Shown one piece after another: positions 21,382-28,741 of a stretch of DNA of 60,476 bases. Location of the stretch: positions 1-60,476 of the IMG/VR virus record IMGVR_UViG_3300021437_000022; one strand, 5' to 3'. Every line of letters starts with the position of its first letter. The stretch's first letter is position 1. The notes under the pieces are model-generated. The model ran no database searches, was not told where the DNA came from, and worked only from the letters and a program-made list of their open reading frames with translations. A program made the translations under genes and the position numbers. The stretch comes from a virus.

Positions 21382-21540
21382 ATGAATACCTCAATCAACA
21401 ATGCAATCAAATTGCTGGCGGAAAAGATCGTCAACGAGACCAAAGCCGATGACGCGCTCAAATATACGCAGGCGGCGCTGAACCTCGCTCATGTGCTGCA
21501 GGTCTTTGCCCAGACGGAAAACACGAAAGGGAAGCAATGA
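21382..21540 (+). CDS. 52-residue helical protein
   Basis: The product begins MNTSINNAIKLLAEKIVNET and is helical throughout (ALKYTQAALNLAHVLQVFAQ). The ribosome site GGAG lies 9 nt before ATG 21382 and the stop overlaps the next start (ATGA). No family recognised. Confidence 0.65.
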   Translation: MNTSINNAIKLLAEKIVNETKADDALKYTQAALNLAHVLQVFAQTENTKGKQ

Positions 21541-21752
21541 CCATCCCATTACCGCCCCTAGTAACTGGACGAAACCCCGAGCATTTAGGTGCTGCTGTGA
21601 AAGCCTACGGCGACGCACGAGCCGCAGAGGCGCTGGACGTGGACAAGGAAAAGATTATCGAGATACTGGACACGCATTTTGCCTGCGTTGACGACGCATA
21701 CATCGGACGTGCCGCTGATGCGATTGTGGCACTACTGAAAGGAACGACATGA
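21537..21752 (+). CDS. Small hypothetical protein
   Basis: The 71-residue product starts at an ATGA overlap. It has LVTGRNPEHLGAAVKAYGDARA then a helical DKEKIIEILDTHFACVDDAYI region. No family recognised. Confidence 0.6.
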   Translation: MTIPLPPLVTGRNPEHLGAAVKAYGDARAAEALDVDKEKIIEILDTHFACVDDAYIGRAADAIVALLKGTT

Positions 21753-21931
21753 GCACGAATCAGGAAATCGTTGTTGAAAAAGCGCTTCGCAAAGCCTTCA
21801 ATGAGGGTCAGCGTTACTGGCAAGACGCAGACAGGGACTCGTATAAAGCACATGACCGCGCTGCAATTACGCGACAACGCTTTGAGGCAAGCATCAAGGC
21901 CACCCTTGAAATGCTGAAGGTGAACGCATGA
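21749..21931 (+). CDS. Small helical protein
   Basis: The 60-residue product starts at an ATGA overlap after AAAGGAACGAC. It is a single helical, basic protein (EIVVEKALRKAFNEGQRYWQ then RQRFEASIKATLEML). No family recognised. Confidence 0.6.
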   Translation: MSTNQEIVVEKALRKAFNEGQRYWQDADRDSYKAHDRAAITRQRFEASIKATLEMLKVNA

Positions 21932-22200
21932 AGCCGGCAGTAGTTTGGCAGCCATCCCTTTGGGAATGGCATCGATTCAAGGCCAATGCAGAGGACTACC
22001 GGCCTGTGAAATCTCCACCGCCGGGGCCGTACTGGTGCACGGGAGAGGGGGAGGACTACAGCATTATCGTTGCGTACCTGCCTGCCGGAGAGACGGTAAC
22101 GGACTGGTGGCCGGAAGCAAGAGACATCGACAGTGAGCCAGTGGACAGAATTCGCTACTCCGATCGCATGCCTCGCCCCGATTGGTGGACGGGTGAATAG
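21928..22200 (+). CDS. Small Trp-rich protein
   Basis: The 90-residue product has Trp at about ten positions, an SPPPGPYWCTGEGEDYSIIVAYL core and an acidic end. ATG 21928 follows AAGGTGAACGC. The pattern suggests a small beta domain; no family recognised. Confidence 0.6.
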   Translation: MKPAVVWQPSLWEWHRFKANAEDYRPVKSPPPGPYWCTGEGEDYSIIVAYLPAGETVTDWWPEARDIDSEPVDRIRYSDRMPRPDWWTGE

Positions 22201-22217
22201 TCAATGAAAGGAACGAC

Positions 22218-22382
22218 ATGTCTGACAACGAAGCAAGGCTGCTGTGGGCTATCGCTCAGATGATCGATCTCGATAACTACCGTGCAGACATGGGGCAAGG
22301 TGATGGCGCTCGATTGAACGCGTTCCGTGCGGCATGTGCCGTACTGATCGCGGGCTACGATTTTGAGGAGCAAGAGAAATGA
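22218..22382 (+). CDS. 54-residue helical protein
   Basis: The product begins MSDNEARLLWAIAQMIDLDN and is helical. ATG 22218 follows AAAGGAACGAC and the stop overlaps the next ATG (ATGA). No family recognised. Confidence 0.6.
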   Translation: MSDNEARLLWAIAQMIDLDNYRADMGQGDGARLNAFRAACAVLIAGYDFEEQEK

Positions 22383-22690
22383 ACATTGAAGAAGTGAAGC
22401 AAGCTAGTGCGGTGATGCAGGCGTTTGCGGAGGGGAAGAAGATTGAGTACAAAGCACGGGATTATACGACCCTTGCCCCGTGGTCACCTAATGATCGTCC
22501 TGTCTGGAACTGGGTCGCCTTTGAATATCGCGTCAAGCGTGAGGTCGTGAAATATCGCATGGCGCTGATGCAAAACAGCGAGGGCGCCTATTGGGTCGGA
22601 GTCGCTAATAGTGTCGCTCAAGCGGAAAATTATGAATCTCACAATCGATTCGTCCGCTGGCTGACGGATTGGCAAGAGGTGAACGCATGA
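22379..22690 (+). CDS. MNIEE...WLTDWQEV paralogue 1
   Basis: The 103-residue product begins MNIEEVKQASAVMQAFAEGKK and contains WNWVAFEYRVKREVVKYRMALMQ, ending FVRWLTDWQEVNA. The next gene is a tandem copy with the same three blocks. The WNF..YRVK region followed by Y..AL resembles short phage proteins of unknown function. Confidence 0.75.
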   Translation: MNIEEVKQASAVMQAFAEGKKIEYKARDYTTLAPWSPNDRPVWNWVAFEYRVKREVVKYRMALMQNSEGAYWVGVANSVAQAENYESHNRFVRWLTDWQEVNA

Positions 22691-22980
22691 ACATCGAAGA
22701 AACGAAGCAAGCCATTGCAGTGATGCAGGCCGCATTGGATGGGAAAAAGATCGAGGCGCGGATAGGCCAAGCGCCATGGGTCGAAGTGAGGGACCCAATA
22801 TGGAATTTCCACAATGCGCAGTACCGCGTCAAGCCCGAAGTCGTGCGGTATCGCGTGGCGCTGATGCAGCCGGATAGCGGGCGGTTTTACACCGCAATCA
22901 CAGAAGACACAGGCCCGCGATTGGAAGAATCACGTTATTTCATCCGCTGGCTGACGGACTGGCAAGAGGTGAGCGCATGA
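22687..22980 (+). CDS. MNIEE...WLTDWQEV paralogue 2
   Basis: The 97-residue product aligns end to end with its upstream neighbour: MNIEETKQAIAVMQAALDGKK, WNFHNAQYRVKPEVVRYRVALMQ, FIRWLTDWQEVSA. It lacks about nine residues of the middle. Tandem duplication inside a coupled gene chain (ATGA at both ends) is clear. Confidence 0.75.
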   Translation: MNIEETKQAIAVMQAALDGKKIEARIGQAPWVEVRDPIWNFHNAQYRVKPEVVRYRVALMQPDSGRFYTAITEDTGPRLEESRYFIRWLTDWQEVSA

Positions 22981-23255
22981 ACGAAGAACACATCACAATC
23001 CCTCGGAGATATTTTGCCAAGCTTGAAGCGCTCCACACATACATCAGGGAACTCGAAACGGAATGCCTTCAATTGAGCGGATTGCAAGTAGCCGCTGACA
23101 AAGCCGCAGCGGAGTACGAGCAAGACGCAATGCGGTATCGGTGGGCTATCGAGAATATAAGAACCGGGAGCGTTGGCTTCGGTGCTTTTATCCTTTGCGC
23201 CGATGATCCGAAAAGGATGTGGGACATCACAATCGATGAGGCAATGAAATCATGA
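22977..23255 (+). CDS. Small helical protein
   Basis: The 92-residue product has a long helix (RYFAKLEALHTYIRELETEC) and a YRWAIENIRTGSVGFGAFIL segment, a pattern also met in other phage early proteins. ATGA overlaps at both ends. Function unknown. Confidence 0.65.
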   Translation: MNEEHITIPRRYFAKLEALHTYIRELETECLQLSGLQVAADKAAAEYEQDAMRYRWAIENIRTGSVGFGAFILCADDPKRMWDITIDEAMKS

Positions 23256-23449
23256 GTGACACGGAAAACGAAAAGCTTCAGACCAAGATCACGCGTCTGC
23301 GAAAAGCGCTGCAGTTTTACGCCGACCCACAACTGTACCGTGGCCGAGTGGTCAACGATGGCGGTGGCTATTACGACATGGTGGGCTTCGACATCTTGAG
23401 CGATGAAGGGAAGCGGGCGAAACGCACGCTGGCGGTGACACAGAAATGA
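23252..23449 (+). CDS. Small helical protein
   Basis: The 65-residue product begins with ITRLRKALQFYADPQLYRG, then a Gly/Tyr-rich turn region (NDGGGYYDMVGFD) and a basic end. The LRxALxFYADP motif is common in short phage proteins of unknown function. ATGA overlaps. Confidence 0.7.
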   Translation: MSDTENEKLQTKITRLRKALQFYADPQLYRGRVVNDGGGYYDMVGFDILSDEGKRAKRTLAVTQK

Positions 23450-23673
23450 AAACGATCATCCATGTGAACCAACACGTCATCAAGAAAAACCGATTGACGG
23501 GGGCGAGAGAACCAGTGCTCACAGTCAAGACGTACAAGAACAACACCTACGCCCATGACGTTGAGATATTGGGGCCGAGCAAAGTGGTGTATTCACCAGA
23601 CAAACCGCTTTCCTGTGGAGCCCACGTTTGGATTGAAACGGAGTCGAGAGTAGTTTTGAGGGGAGAGGTATGA
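23446..23673 (+). CDS. Small beta-rich protein
   Basis: The 75-residue product begins MKTIIHVNQHVIKKNRLTG and carries alternating hydrophobic strands (VLTVKTYKNNTY, VVYSPDKP, VWIETESRVVLRGEV). The opening IHVNQHVIKxN with a later SxPLxCGAxVWIET pattern resembles a widespread phage family of unknown role. ATGA overlaps. Confidence 0.75.
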   Translation: MKTIIHVNQHVIKKNRLTGAREPVLTVKTYKNNTYAHDVEILGPSKVVYSPDKPLSCGAHVWIETESRVVLRGEV

Positions 23674-23906
23674 CCAAACATTGCGAGACTTGTCAGAACG
23701 GGGAGCCCATCCCGGACAGTTGGTACATCAACCCCTCTTCAGAGCGTGCCGCAAGAATCGGGAAGGGCGGGTGGTGCACAAGCAAAAAAATTCAAGAAGA
23801 CTTGCACTACGAAGAAGACAGTCTCCAGTATTCGTATTCTGAAGGGGGTCGATTCTGGGTAGGCCCAAAGTTTGGGTGCGTGAATCACCAGGAGATGGAA
23901 CAGTGA
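23670..23906 (+). CDS. Small zinc-binding protein
   Basis: The 78-residue product begins MTKHCETCQNG, later CTSKKIQED and a final GCVNH, so four Cys and one His could bind zinc. ATG 23670 overlaps the previous stop. Function unknown. Confidence 0.7.
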   Translation: MTKHCETCQNGEPIPDSWYINPSSERAARIGKGGWCTSKKIQEDLHYEEDSLQYSYSEGGRFWVGPKFGCVNHQEMEQ

Positions 23907-24022
23907 ACCTCTTGATTGGGCTGATCCTGTTGTCCTGCATTCCTGTGGCGGTGCTGATCGGTGGCGCGATCCTGGTCGGCATCATTCTCATTGACGCGCG
24001 TGAAGGGGATGAAGATGTTTGA
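23903..24022 (+). CDS. 39-residue membrane peptide, GTG start
   Basis: Read from GTG 23903, which overlaps the previous stop (GTGA) and follows GGAGATGGAACA. It consists of one long hydrophobic helix (LLIGLILLSCIPVAVLIG onward) and an acidic tail (REGDEDV). Too short for automatic calling but well supported by coupling and composition. Confidence 0.6.
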   Translation: MNLLIGLILLSCIPVAVLIGGAILVGIILIDAREGDEDV

Positions 24023-24155
24023 TCTTTTTTGGACCGGTGTTGTTCTCGGGGTGGGGTTGGCTTCCGCAGCTATCACTGCCACGGCGTGGTTGGTGCTATG
24101 GCTCGACAATCGCAAGATGGATAAAGCCATCGAAGAATCGACGTGGAGGAAATGA
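24015..24155 (+). CDS. 46-residue membrane peptide
   Basis: ATG 24015 lies 6 nt after AAGGGG; ATG 24009 is too close to that site. One membrane segment (FWTGVVLGVGLASAAITATA) is followed by LWLDNRKMDKAIEESTWRK. It overlaps both neighbours. Adjacent to another membrane peptide, so the pair may act together. Confidence 0.6.
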   Translation: MFDLFWTGVVLGVGLASAAITATAWLVLWLDNRKMDKAIEESTWRK

Positions 24156-24391
24156 TCATGCGACCGATATTTATTCCGCTTCATGCGTCTGGAGTGGATG
24201 ATTCAAAACCTCCCGCGGTAGTTTGGGTGAACGTAGAGCACATCGTGGTCATGGAGCGCGACAAAGAGATGGGCAGAACGATGATGGTCCTGAGCAACGG
24301 TATCGAGGAGTGTGTGATCGAGCATCCCGAGGACATCCGCGCAATGGTCTGTTCCTGCGCCAACGCTGCAGAAGCAATCCGATACAAATAA
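24152..24391 (+). CDS. Small protein with VNVEHIVVMERD core
   Basis: The 79-residue product contains VVWVNVEHIVVMERD and then MMVLSNGIEECVIEHPEDI, alternating strands seen in flagellar FlbD-like small proteins. It ends the ATGA-linked chain. Function unknown. Confidence 0.7.
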   Translation: MIMRPIFIPLHASGVDDSKPPAVVWVNVEHIVVMERDKEMGRTMMVLSNGIEECVIEHPEDIRAMVCSCANAAEAIRYK

Positions 24392-24397
24392 TCTCGT

Positions 24398-24428
24398 GCA
24401 AAGCGTACCTCCTCCAGGTACGCTTTGC
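24398..24428 (+). other. Perfect 12-bp hairpin between gene blocks
   Basis: GCAAAGCGTACC pairs fully with GGTACGCTTTGC around a 7-nt loop. No U-tract follows on either strand. It may be an RNA-processing or mRNA-end-protecting hairpin between the small-gene chain and the replication genes. Confidence 0.55.
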
Positions 24429-24468
24429 CTCAGATTCATCACTCCCCAATTTTCAAGAGAGACAGACC

Positions 24469-25032
24469 ATGCAATTGACCGTGAACGGCTACGAATCAGC
24501 CGAGGTGTACCGCGAAATCGCGTCCTTCCTGCAGGCCATGGCCCGGATAAAGGAAGATGATGAGCAAATCCAGACATACCAAATGAAGCTGTCCCAGCGG
24601 GAAGATCGACAGGAGCATCCGCTTGACGCGGGCGCTGGTTCCGGCGAACAGATCGTAGCGGCTCACCAGACGAGCCAGGGGCTGACCAAGAAGCGCACCC
24701 GCAAGACCCCGCCGGTTGAGGCGACAACGGAGCCCACGCCCGAGCCGATCGCCGGAGAACTCCCGCCTTCCGAAGACAAGACGGAAGCCCCGTTCGACGG
24801 TGGGATAGAAGTTGCGGACGCGCCGGCGGCAGATATCTCGGCGCCCACGGTGAGTCTTGAACAGGTGCGCGCCGTCCTGGTGAAGTTGAGTCAGGCCGGA
24901 CATGCCGAGCGCAGTAAGGCGCTGATCCGCGGATACGGGGTGAATAGCCTGAGCGAACTGGCCGGGAACAACACCGCCCTTGCGCAGTTGTACGAGCGCG
25001 CCAACAAGGAACTGGAGAGCCCGAATGAGTGA
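24469..25032 (+). CDS. Replication-module protein with SAP/HeH-like C-terminus
   Basis: The 187-residue product has a helical N-terminus, a disordered Pro/Thr/Glu-rich centre (about residues 75-125) and a C-terminal helical unit (TVSLEQVRAVLVKLSQAGHA then KALIRGYGVNSLSEL). C-terminal units of this kind (VRAVLxxxSxAGxxxxVxxLLxxxGxxxLSEL) occur in phage proteins next to DUF2800/DUF2815 genes and may bind nucleic acid. Start set at ATG 24469 after AAGAGAGACAGACC. Confidence 0.7.
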   Translation: MQLTVNGYESAEVYREIASFLQAMARIKEDDEQIQTYQMKLSQREDRQEHPLDAGAGSGEQIVAAHQTSQGLTKKRTRKTPPVEATTEPTPEPIAGELPPSEDKTEAPFDGGIEVADAPAADISAPTVSLEQVRAVLVKLSQAGHAERSKALIRGYGVNSLSELAGNNTALAQLYERANKELESPNE

Positions 25033-25333
25033 GATCGCCTTCATTGTACGCGACGCCACCGGAGAGAATGGCGAGGCGTTGTGCGAGTACGAGCTGCGCG
25101 TCAACAACGACCAGCAAGGTTACGACCCGGAGAGCCCTGCATCGTGCGTGGGGGCGTACCTTTCCGCCTTTGCAAACTCCGGTCAGCTCGGTGTCATGGC
25201 GCTGCAGGTGAGCCAGAAATACCATGAAGCCAAGCGCAAGGCGGAGGAAGAGAAGACGATAGTCGAGTCTTCGGCAAAGGTGATCGGCATTGACGGAAAG
25301 CCTCTCTCTGCGGAAGCCGCAAATGAAACTTGA
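25025..25333 (+). CDS. Hypothetical replication-module protein
   Basis: The 102-residue product has an FIVRDATGENGEALCEYELRV beta start (split by a turn), an Ala-rich middle and a charged helix (KYHEAKRKAEEEKT). It overlaps both neighbours. No family recognised. Confidence 0.65.
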   Translation: MSEIAFIVRDATGENGEALCEYELRVNNDQQGYDPESPASCVGAYLSAFANSGQLGVMALQVSQKYHEAKRKAEEEKTIVESSAKVIGIDGKPLSAEAANET

Positions 25334-25601
25334 GCTGCTCGAACGGGGGAGTATTTACATTCTCCCCTCCAAGAATCCGGCGCAGTTTCAAGGGCGCACG
25401 GAGCTGGCGATCGACCCGAAGGCCGAGGATTTCTATCTCCGAAACCACACCTCCGCTTTTTTTCCGGAGTCTCAGACTGTTCTGGTATTCCGCTACGTCG
25501 ATATCAAGACCCGGATGTTGACCAAGAACGAGGTGCACTTCACCTTGGCCGGGTTCAAGTTGATCGAACATAACGTGACGCAAGGCTACCTCTATGATTG
25601 A
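25323..25601 (+). CDS. Hypothetical replication-module protein
   Basis: The 92-residue product (LELLERGSIYILPSKNPAQF, then FRYVDIKTRMLTKNEVHFTL) is beta-rich. ATG 25323 overlaps the previous stop region by 11 nt and its end overlaps the DUF2800 nuclease by 8 nt. No family recognised. Confidence 0.65.
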   Translation: MKLELLERGSIYILPSKNPAQFQGRTELAIDPKAEDFYLRNHTSAFFPESQTVLVFRYVDIKTRMLTKNEVHFTLAGFKLIEHNVTQGYLYD

Positions 25602-26766
25602 AATTTTCAGAGACCCATCAGCCCCTCGTGCTCACGCCATCCTCAGCGCCAGCGGGTCGGCAATGTGGCTGAATTGTCCGCCCTCTGCCCGGCTCAATGA
25701 GTTTGAGCCGGACCAGGAATCGGTGTACAGCAAAGAGGGCACCGATGCGCACGATATCGCGTCGCGGTGGCTCAATGATTGGTTGCAGCGTGAACTGGTG
25801 GATTGCTGGACGGAGGAAGAAATCAAGGTGATCGAGCAACTGCAGCCGTACCTCGATCTCTGTCTTGAACGCATCACTGCGGCGTACGCGCGGTGCACTG
25901 ATCCCGTCATCTACGTCGAGATCAAGCTGGACTATAGCCGGTTTGTCCCGGAGGGTTTTGGGACGCTGGACCTGGGGATCATCACGGACGGTGTGGCGGA
26001 AATCGTGGACCTGAAGTATGGGAAGGGGGAGCCGGTCGAGACCCAAGGAAATACACAGTTGAAGCTCTACGCCCTGGGCCTTTGCGAGGAATTCAATCAC
26101 CTGTACGGCATCAAACAGGTGACGTATTACATCAGCCAACCCCGGCTATTCGAGGATGTGTTGCCGGAAACATTGGACGTTGCAAATCTTTACCAATGGG
26201 CTGAAGAGGTAGTGAAGCCGGCTGCTACACTGGCTTGGTCAGGTGGAGGAAAATTCAACCCGAGTCGCAAGACCTGTCGGTGGTGCAAAGTCGCACCGCG
26301 GTGCAGGGCCAACGCTGAGTATCACATGGCACTGGCAAAGCACGAGGCCAAAAGCCCCGATCTTTTGAGCGATGAAGAAATCTCGGAAGTGCTTTCAAAA
26401 GCAGATAGCATCAAGTTATGGGCGGGCAAGGTCGAATCGTACGCCCAATTGAGGGCCGAGCGAGGGCATGCAATACCGGGATGGAAGTTGGTGGAAGGTC
26501 GTAGTAACCGGTACTTGACGGACCCGGAAGCCGTGGCGAAGTTGCTCATTGCGGAAGGGATTGCAGAAGAGGTGCTGTACGAGCGCAGCATGCTTGGGTT
26601 GACGGCACTTGAAGGTGTAGTAGGCAAGAAGACATTCGGGGAATTGGCGAAGGCGTATATCGCCAAGCCGAAAGGGAAACCGACGTTGGTCCCCGAGAGT
26701 GACAAGAGAGCGGTGTACGCGTTCGAGGCCATGTCGGCCAAGGACGAATTCAAAAGTGAACCCTGA
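25594..26766 (+). CDS. DUF2800 Cas4/RecB-like nuclease
   Basis: The 390-residue product has the DUF2800 plan: SGSAMWLNCPPSARLNE near residue 20, GTDAHDIASRWL, a nuclease core with GTLDLGIITDG and EIVDLKYGKG (the D...D-x-K motif), and CRWCKVAPRC near residue 230. The single N-terminal Cys plus the C-terminal cluster of three suits a 4Fe-4S cluster as in Cas4 and AddB. Expected role: exonuclease in phage recombination/replication. DUF2815 follows directly. Confidence 0.9.
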   Translation: MIEIFRDPSAPRAHAILSASGSAMWLNCPPSARLNEFEPDQESVYSKEGTDAHDIASRWLNDWLQRELVDCWTEEEIKVIEQLQPYLDLCLERITAAYARCTDPVIYVEIKLDYSRFVPEGFGTLDLGIITDGVAEIVDLKYGKGEPVETQGNTQLKLYALGLCEEFNHLYGIKQVTYYISQPRLFEDVLPETLDVANLYQWAEEVVKPAATLAWSGGGKFNPSRKTCRWCKVAPRCRANAEYHMALAKHEAKSPDLLSDEEISEVLSKADSIKLWAGKVESYAQLRAERGHAIPGWKLVEGRSNRYLTDPEAVAKLLIAEGIAEEVLYERSMLGLTALEGVVGKKTFGELAKAYIAKPKGKPTLVPESDKRAVYAFEAMSAKDEFKSEP

Positions 26767-26783
26767 TTGGCTAGGAGCCAGAA

Positions 26784-27344
26784 ATGACTGAAGCAAAACT
26801 GAACACGAAGTTCATCACCAAGTCGTGCCGTCTGTCGTACTTGAGTTTGTTGAACCCGCGCAAGACCGACGATGGCAAGGAAGCGTATCAGTGCACGGTG
26901 CTGATCCCGAAGACGGACAAGGACAGCGTCGCCAAGATCAAGGAACTGATCGAGAACGCCAAGAAGAAGGATGCCGGCAAGCTGGCTACCGGTTCTGGCG
27001 CGATCAAGAGTCCTTTGCTTGATGGCGACAAGAAGGACGAGGAGGGCGCGTTCCACTACAAGGATGAGAACGTTCGCGGCCACTACTTCCTTCGCACTGC
27101 CAGCACGACCCGCAAGCCTGAGATTGTCGATCTTCAACTGGAGCCGATCATCAGCCCTTCCGAGGTCTACAGCGGCATGTGGGGTCAGGTGAGCATCAAC
27201 TTCTACGGTTGGGCGAGCAAGACCGGCCGAGGTATTGCCGCAGGCCTGGGCAATGTACGCAAAACCAAGGACGACGAATCGTTTGCCGGTGGCGCGCGCG
27301 CTGCCGATGAGTTCTCCGCCGTGGATGACGACTTCTTGTCGTGA
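26784..27344 (+). CDS. DUF2815 single-stranded DNA-binding protein
   Basis: The 186-residue product begins TEAKLNTKFITKSCRLSYLS and contains YQCTVLIPKTDKDSVAKIKE, WGQVSINFYGWASKTGRGIA and GNVRKTKDDE, ending in an acidic tail (EFSAVDDDFLS). DUF2815 proteins have a T7 gp2.5-like OB fold and an acidic C-terminus that binds partners. An intrinsic terminator follows. Ribosome site AGGAGCCAG. Confidence 0.92.
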   Translation: MTEAKLNTKFITKSCRLSYLSLLNPRKTDDGKEAYQCTVLIPKTDKDSVAKIKELIENAKKKDAGKLATGSGAIKSPLLDGDKKDEEGAFHYKDENVRGHYFLRTASTTRKPEIVDLQLEPIISPSEVYSGMWGQVSINFYGWASKTGRGIAAGLGNVRKTKDDESFAGGARAADEFSAVDDDFLS

Positions 27345-27352
27345 TCTTTAAT

Positions 27353-27390
27353 AGCCGCGGGTCTTGTTCAAGACTCGTGGCTTTTTCTTT
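27353..27390 (+). terminator. Intrinsic terminator after DUF2815
   Basis: AGCCGCGGGTCTTG pairs with AAGACTCGTGGCT (27353-27382, two mismatches), followed by CTTTTTCTTT. It closes the 24469-27344 unit in the rightward sense; readthrough or a separate start must serve 27409 onward. Confidence 0.85.
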
Positions 27391-27408
27391 AACATGAGGA
27401 GTAGTGCA

Positions 27409-27642
27409 ATGCCCGCCCCAGTTTTCACCCTTTCCGACTTGAGCCAGGACGATGCGAATCTTCTGATCTTCGCGCTTGAGAACGCCCCGCTCAGTATCGC
27501 GAAGGGCACACCGTTGCTCGCCAAGGTCGTGAACGACTTGAAGGTCCAAGCCGACAAGATCAATGCCGCGAACAAGCCTTCCCCCGAACCCGCTCCTCCG
27601 GTAGCCGAAGTCGCGCTTCCTGAGATCGCCACTCCGGAGTAA
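27409..27642 (+). CDS. Small helical protein with Pro/Ala tail
   Basis: The 77-residue product has FTLSDLSQDDANLLIFALEN, then PLLAKVVNDLKVQADKI, and a Pro/Glu/Ala tail. GAGGAG lies 8 nt before ATG 27409. The helical hairpin recalls small replisome accessory proteins, but no family is recognised. Confidence 0.65.
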   Translation: MPAPVFTLSDLSQDDANLLIFALENAPLSIAKGTPLLAKVVNDLKVQADKINAANKPSPEPAPPVAEVALPEIATPE

Positions 27643-27646
27643 CTCC

Positions 27647-28051
27647 ATGAAGACCTTTCTTGCCGCTGTTCTGCTGGGCTTGGTTGCCGCCGTCGCATTC
27701 GCACAGGCCCCCGACACCACGATCCGGTCGGAAGACAAGACCGTGGAGATCGTGATCATTCCGAAGTCGTTCACCTACTTCGCGGAGTCGAAGTGGAAAC
27801 AGGTGGAAGGCCAGATCATCCTGATCAACACCGGCATGAAAGGTCAATTCAAGGTCGAGGTTGGTGGGTGTTACGCCGGCACAGGCCACATGACGCTCAC
27901 GGGGGAGGACGGGAAGCAGCAGGGCCAGGGCACGTGGCGCATGGGCGACAACCACTTGTACTCCGTGCTGGCCATGAACTTCTGTCAGCACTTCCTGCAA
28001 TTCATTGCGCCGCCTGAGACCAAGACTCCACAAGGGGCGCATCAGACATGA
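27647..28051 (+). CDS. Putative exported protein
   Basis: The 134-residue product has a clear Sec signal peptide (MKTFLAAVLLGLVAAVAFAQA, cut expected near residue 20). A beta-rich mature part of about 113 residues follows, with two Cys (in GGCYAG and NFCQHF) that could form a disulfide in the periplasm. It lies between replication genes. Superinfection exclusion or envelope modification are possibilities; nothing in the sequence decides. Confidence 0.75.
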   Translation: MKTFLAAVLLGLVAAVAFAQAPDTTIRSEDKTVEIVIIPKSFTYFAESKWKQVEGQIILINTGMKGQFKVEVGGCYAGTGHMTLTGEDGKQQGQGTWRMGDNHLYSVLAMNFCQHFLQFIAPPETKTPQGAHQT

Positions 28052-28254
28052 CCTTCTCTGTTTCCTCTTCTGATTTCTTCGATATGGCGTGGGAGGCCAT
28101 GCCGTTGCAAGAGAAAGCCACCACAGCGGACGCCGCCTGGGCAGGATTCAAGGCCGGTATCCAGTATGCCAACCAATTTATGAGAGACGACCAACATGGA
28201 CTACATCATCACTTACACGGGCAAGAAAATTCGCCTGACGAACCCGCAGCCTGA
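28048..28254 (+). CDS. Small hypothetical protein
   Basis: The 68-residue product starts at an ATGA overlap and contains FFDMAWEAMPLQEKATTADA then WAGFKAGIQYANQ. Its last 59 nt overlap the HD-domain gene in another frame, an unusually long overlap; the C-terminal His-rich end (HHLHGQ) may only be a by-product of that overlap. Confidence 0.5.
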   Translation: MTFSVSSSDFFDMAWEAMPLQEKATTADAAWAGFKAGIQYANQFMRDDQHGLHHHLHGQENSPDEPAA

Positions 28255-28741
28255 AGACATTTGCATCGACGACATCTCTATCGCGCTGTCAAACCTGTGC
28301 CGATTCAATGGCCACGTGGGGGAGTTTCTCAGCGTATCGGATCACAGCCTGCATGTCTTGAAGATCGTGTCGGAGAAGACCCGAGCGCGGGACGTATTGC
28401 GCGCGGCATTGCTGCACGATGCATCGGAAGCCTACCTGGGCGACATGTCCACCCCGCTCAAGAGTTTGTGCCGAGACTACCAAGGCATTGAGCTGCTTTT
28501 CCAAGGCGTGATCGAGCAAAGGTTCGACTTGCAGAACGTGACGCAATCGGGATGGGAGCTGATCAAGGAAGCAGACTACACGGCCTTGCAGATTGAAGCG
28601 GTGGATGGCCACTGGAATCTGGCGCTGCATGAAGGTTGGGCCGATGATTTGGAGGTAACTTCTGCTGGGCCTTTCCGATATGGCTCTGCGGAGGATCGCC
28701 GTGAAGCTTTCACGCTGGCCTACTCTCTTCTCGCCGAATGA
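28196..28741 (+). CDS. HD-domain phosphohydrolase (YfbR-like)
   Basis: The 181-residue product has the HD signature: SDHSLHVLKIVSE with H50/H53, ALLHDASEAYLGDM with H74-D75, and KEADYTALQIEA further on. Proteins of this group are 5'-nucleotidases acting on dNMPs. Placement between polymerase and nucleotide genes suggests a role in the nucleotide pool. The first ~20 residues (ITYTGKKIRLTNPQPEDI) are the N-terminal strand region usual for phage members. Confidence 0.88.
   Translation: MDYIITYTGKKIRLTNPQPEDICIDDISIALSNLCRFNGHVGEFLSVSDHSLHVLKIVSEKTRARDVLRAALLHDASEAYLGDMSTPLKSLCRDYQGIELLFQGVIEQRFDLQNVTQSGWELIKEADYTALQIEAVDGHWNLALHEGWADDLEVTSAGPFRYGSAEDRREAFTLAYSLLAE

Noticed and set aside
24398-24428. 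Perfect hairpin as an intrinsic terminator
   Set aside because: No U-tract follows on either strand; reported only as a hairpin.
27353-27390. Terminator as evidence that the polymerase genes form a separate operon
   Set aside because: No promoter is visible in the 18 nt after it; readthrough cannot be excluded.
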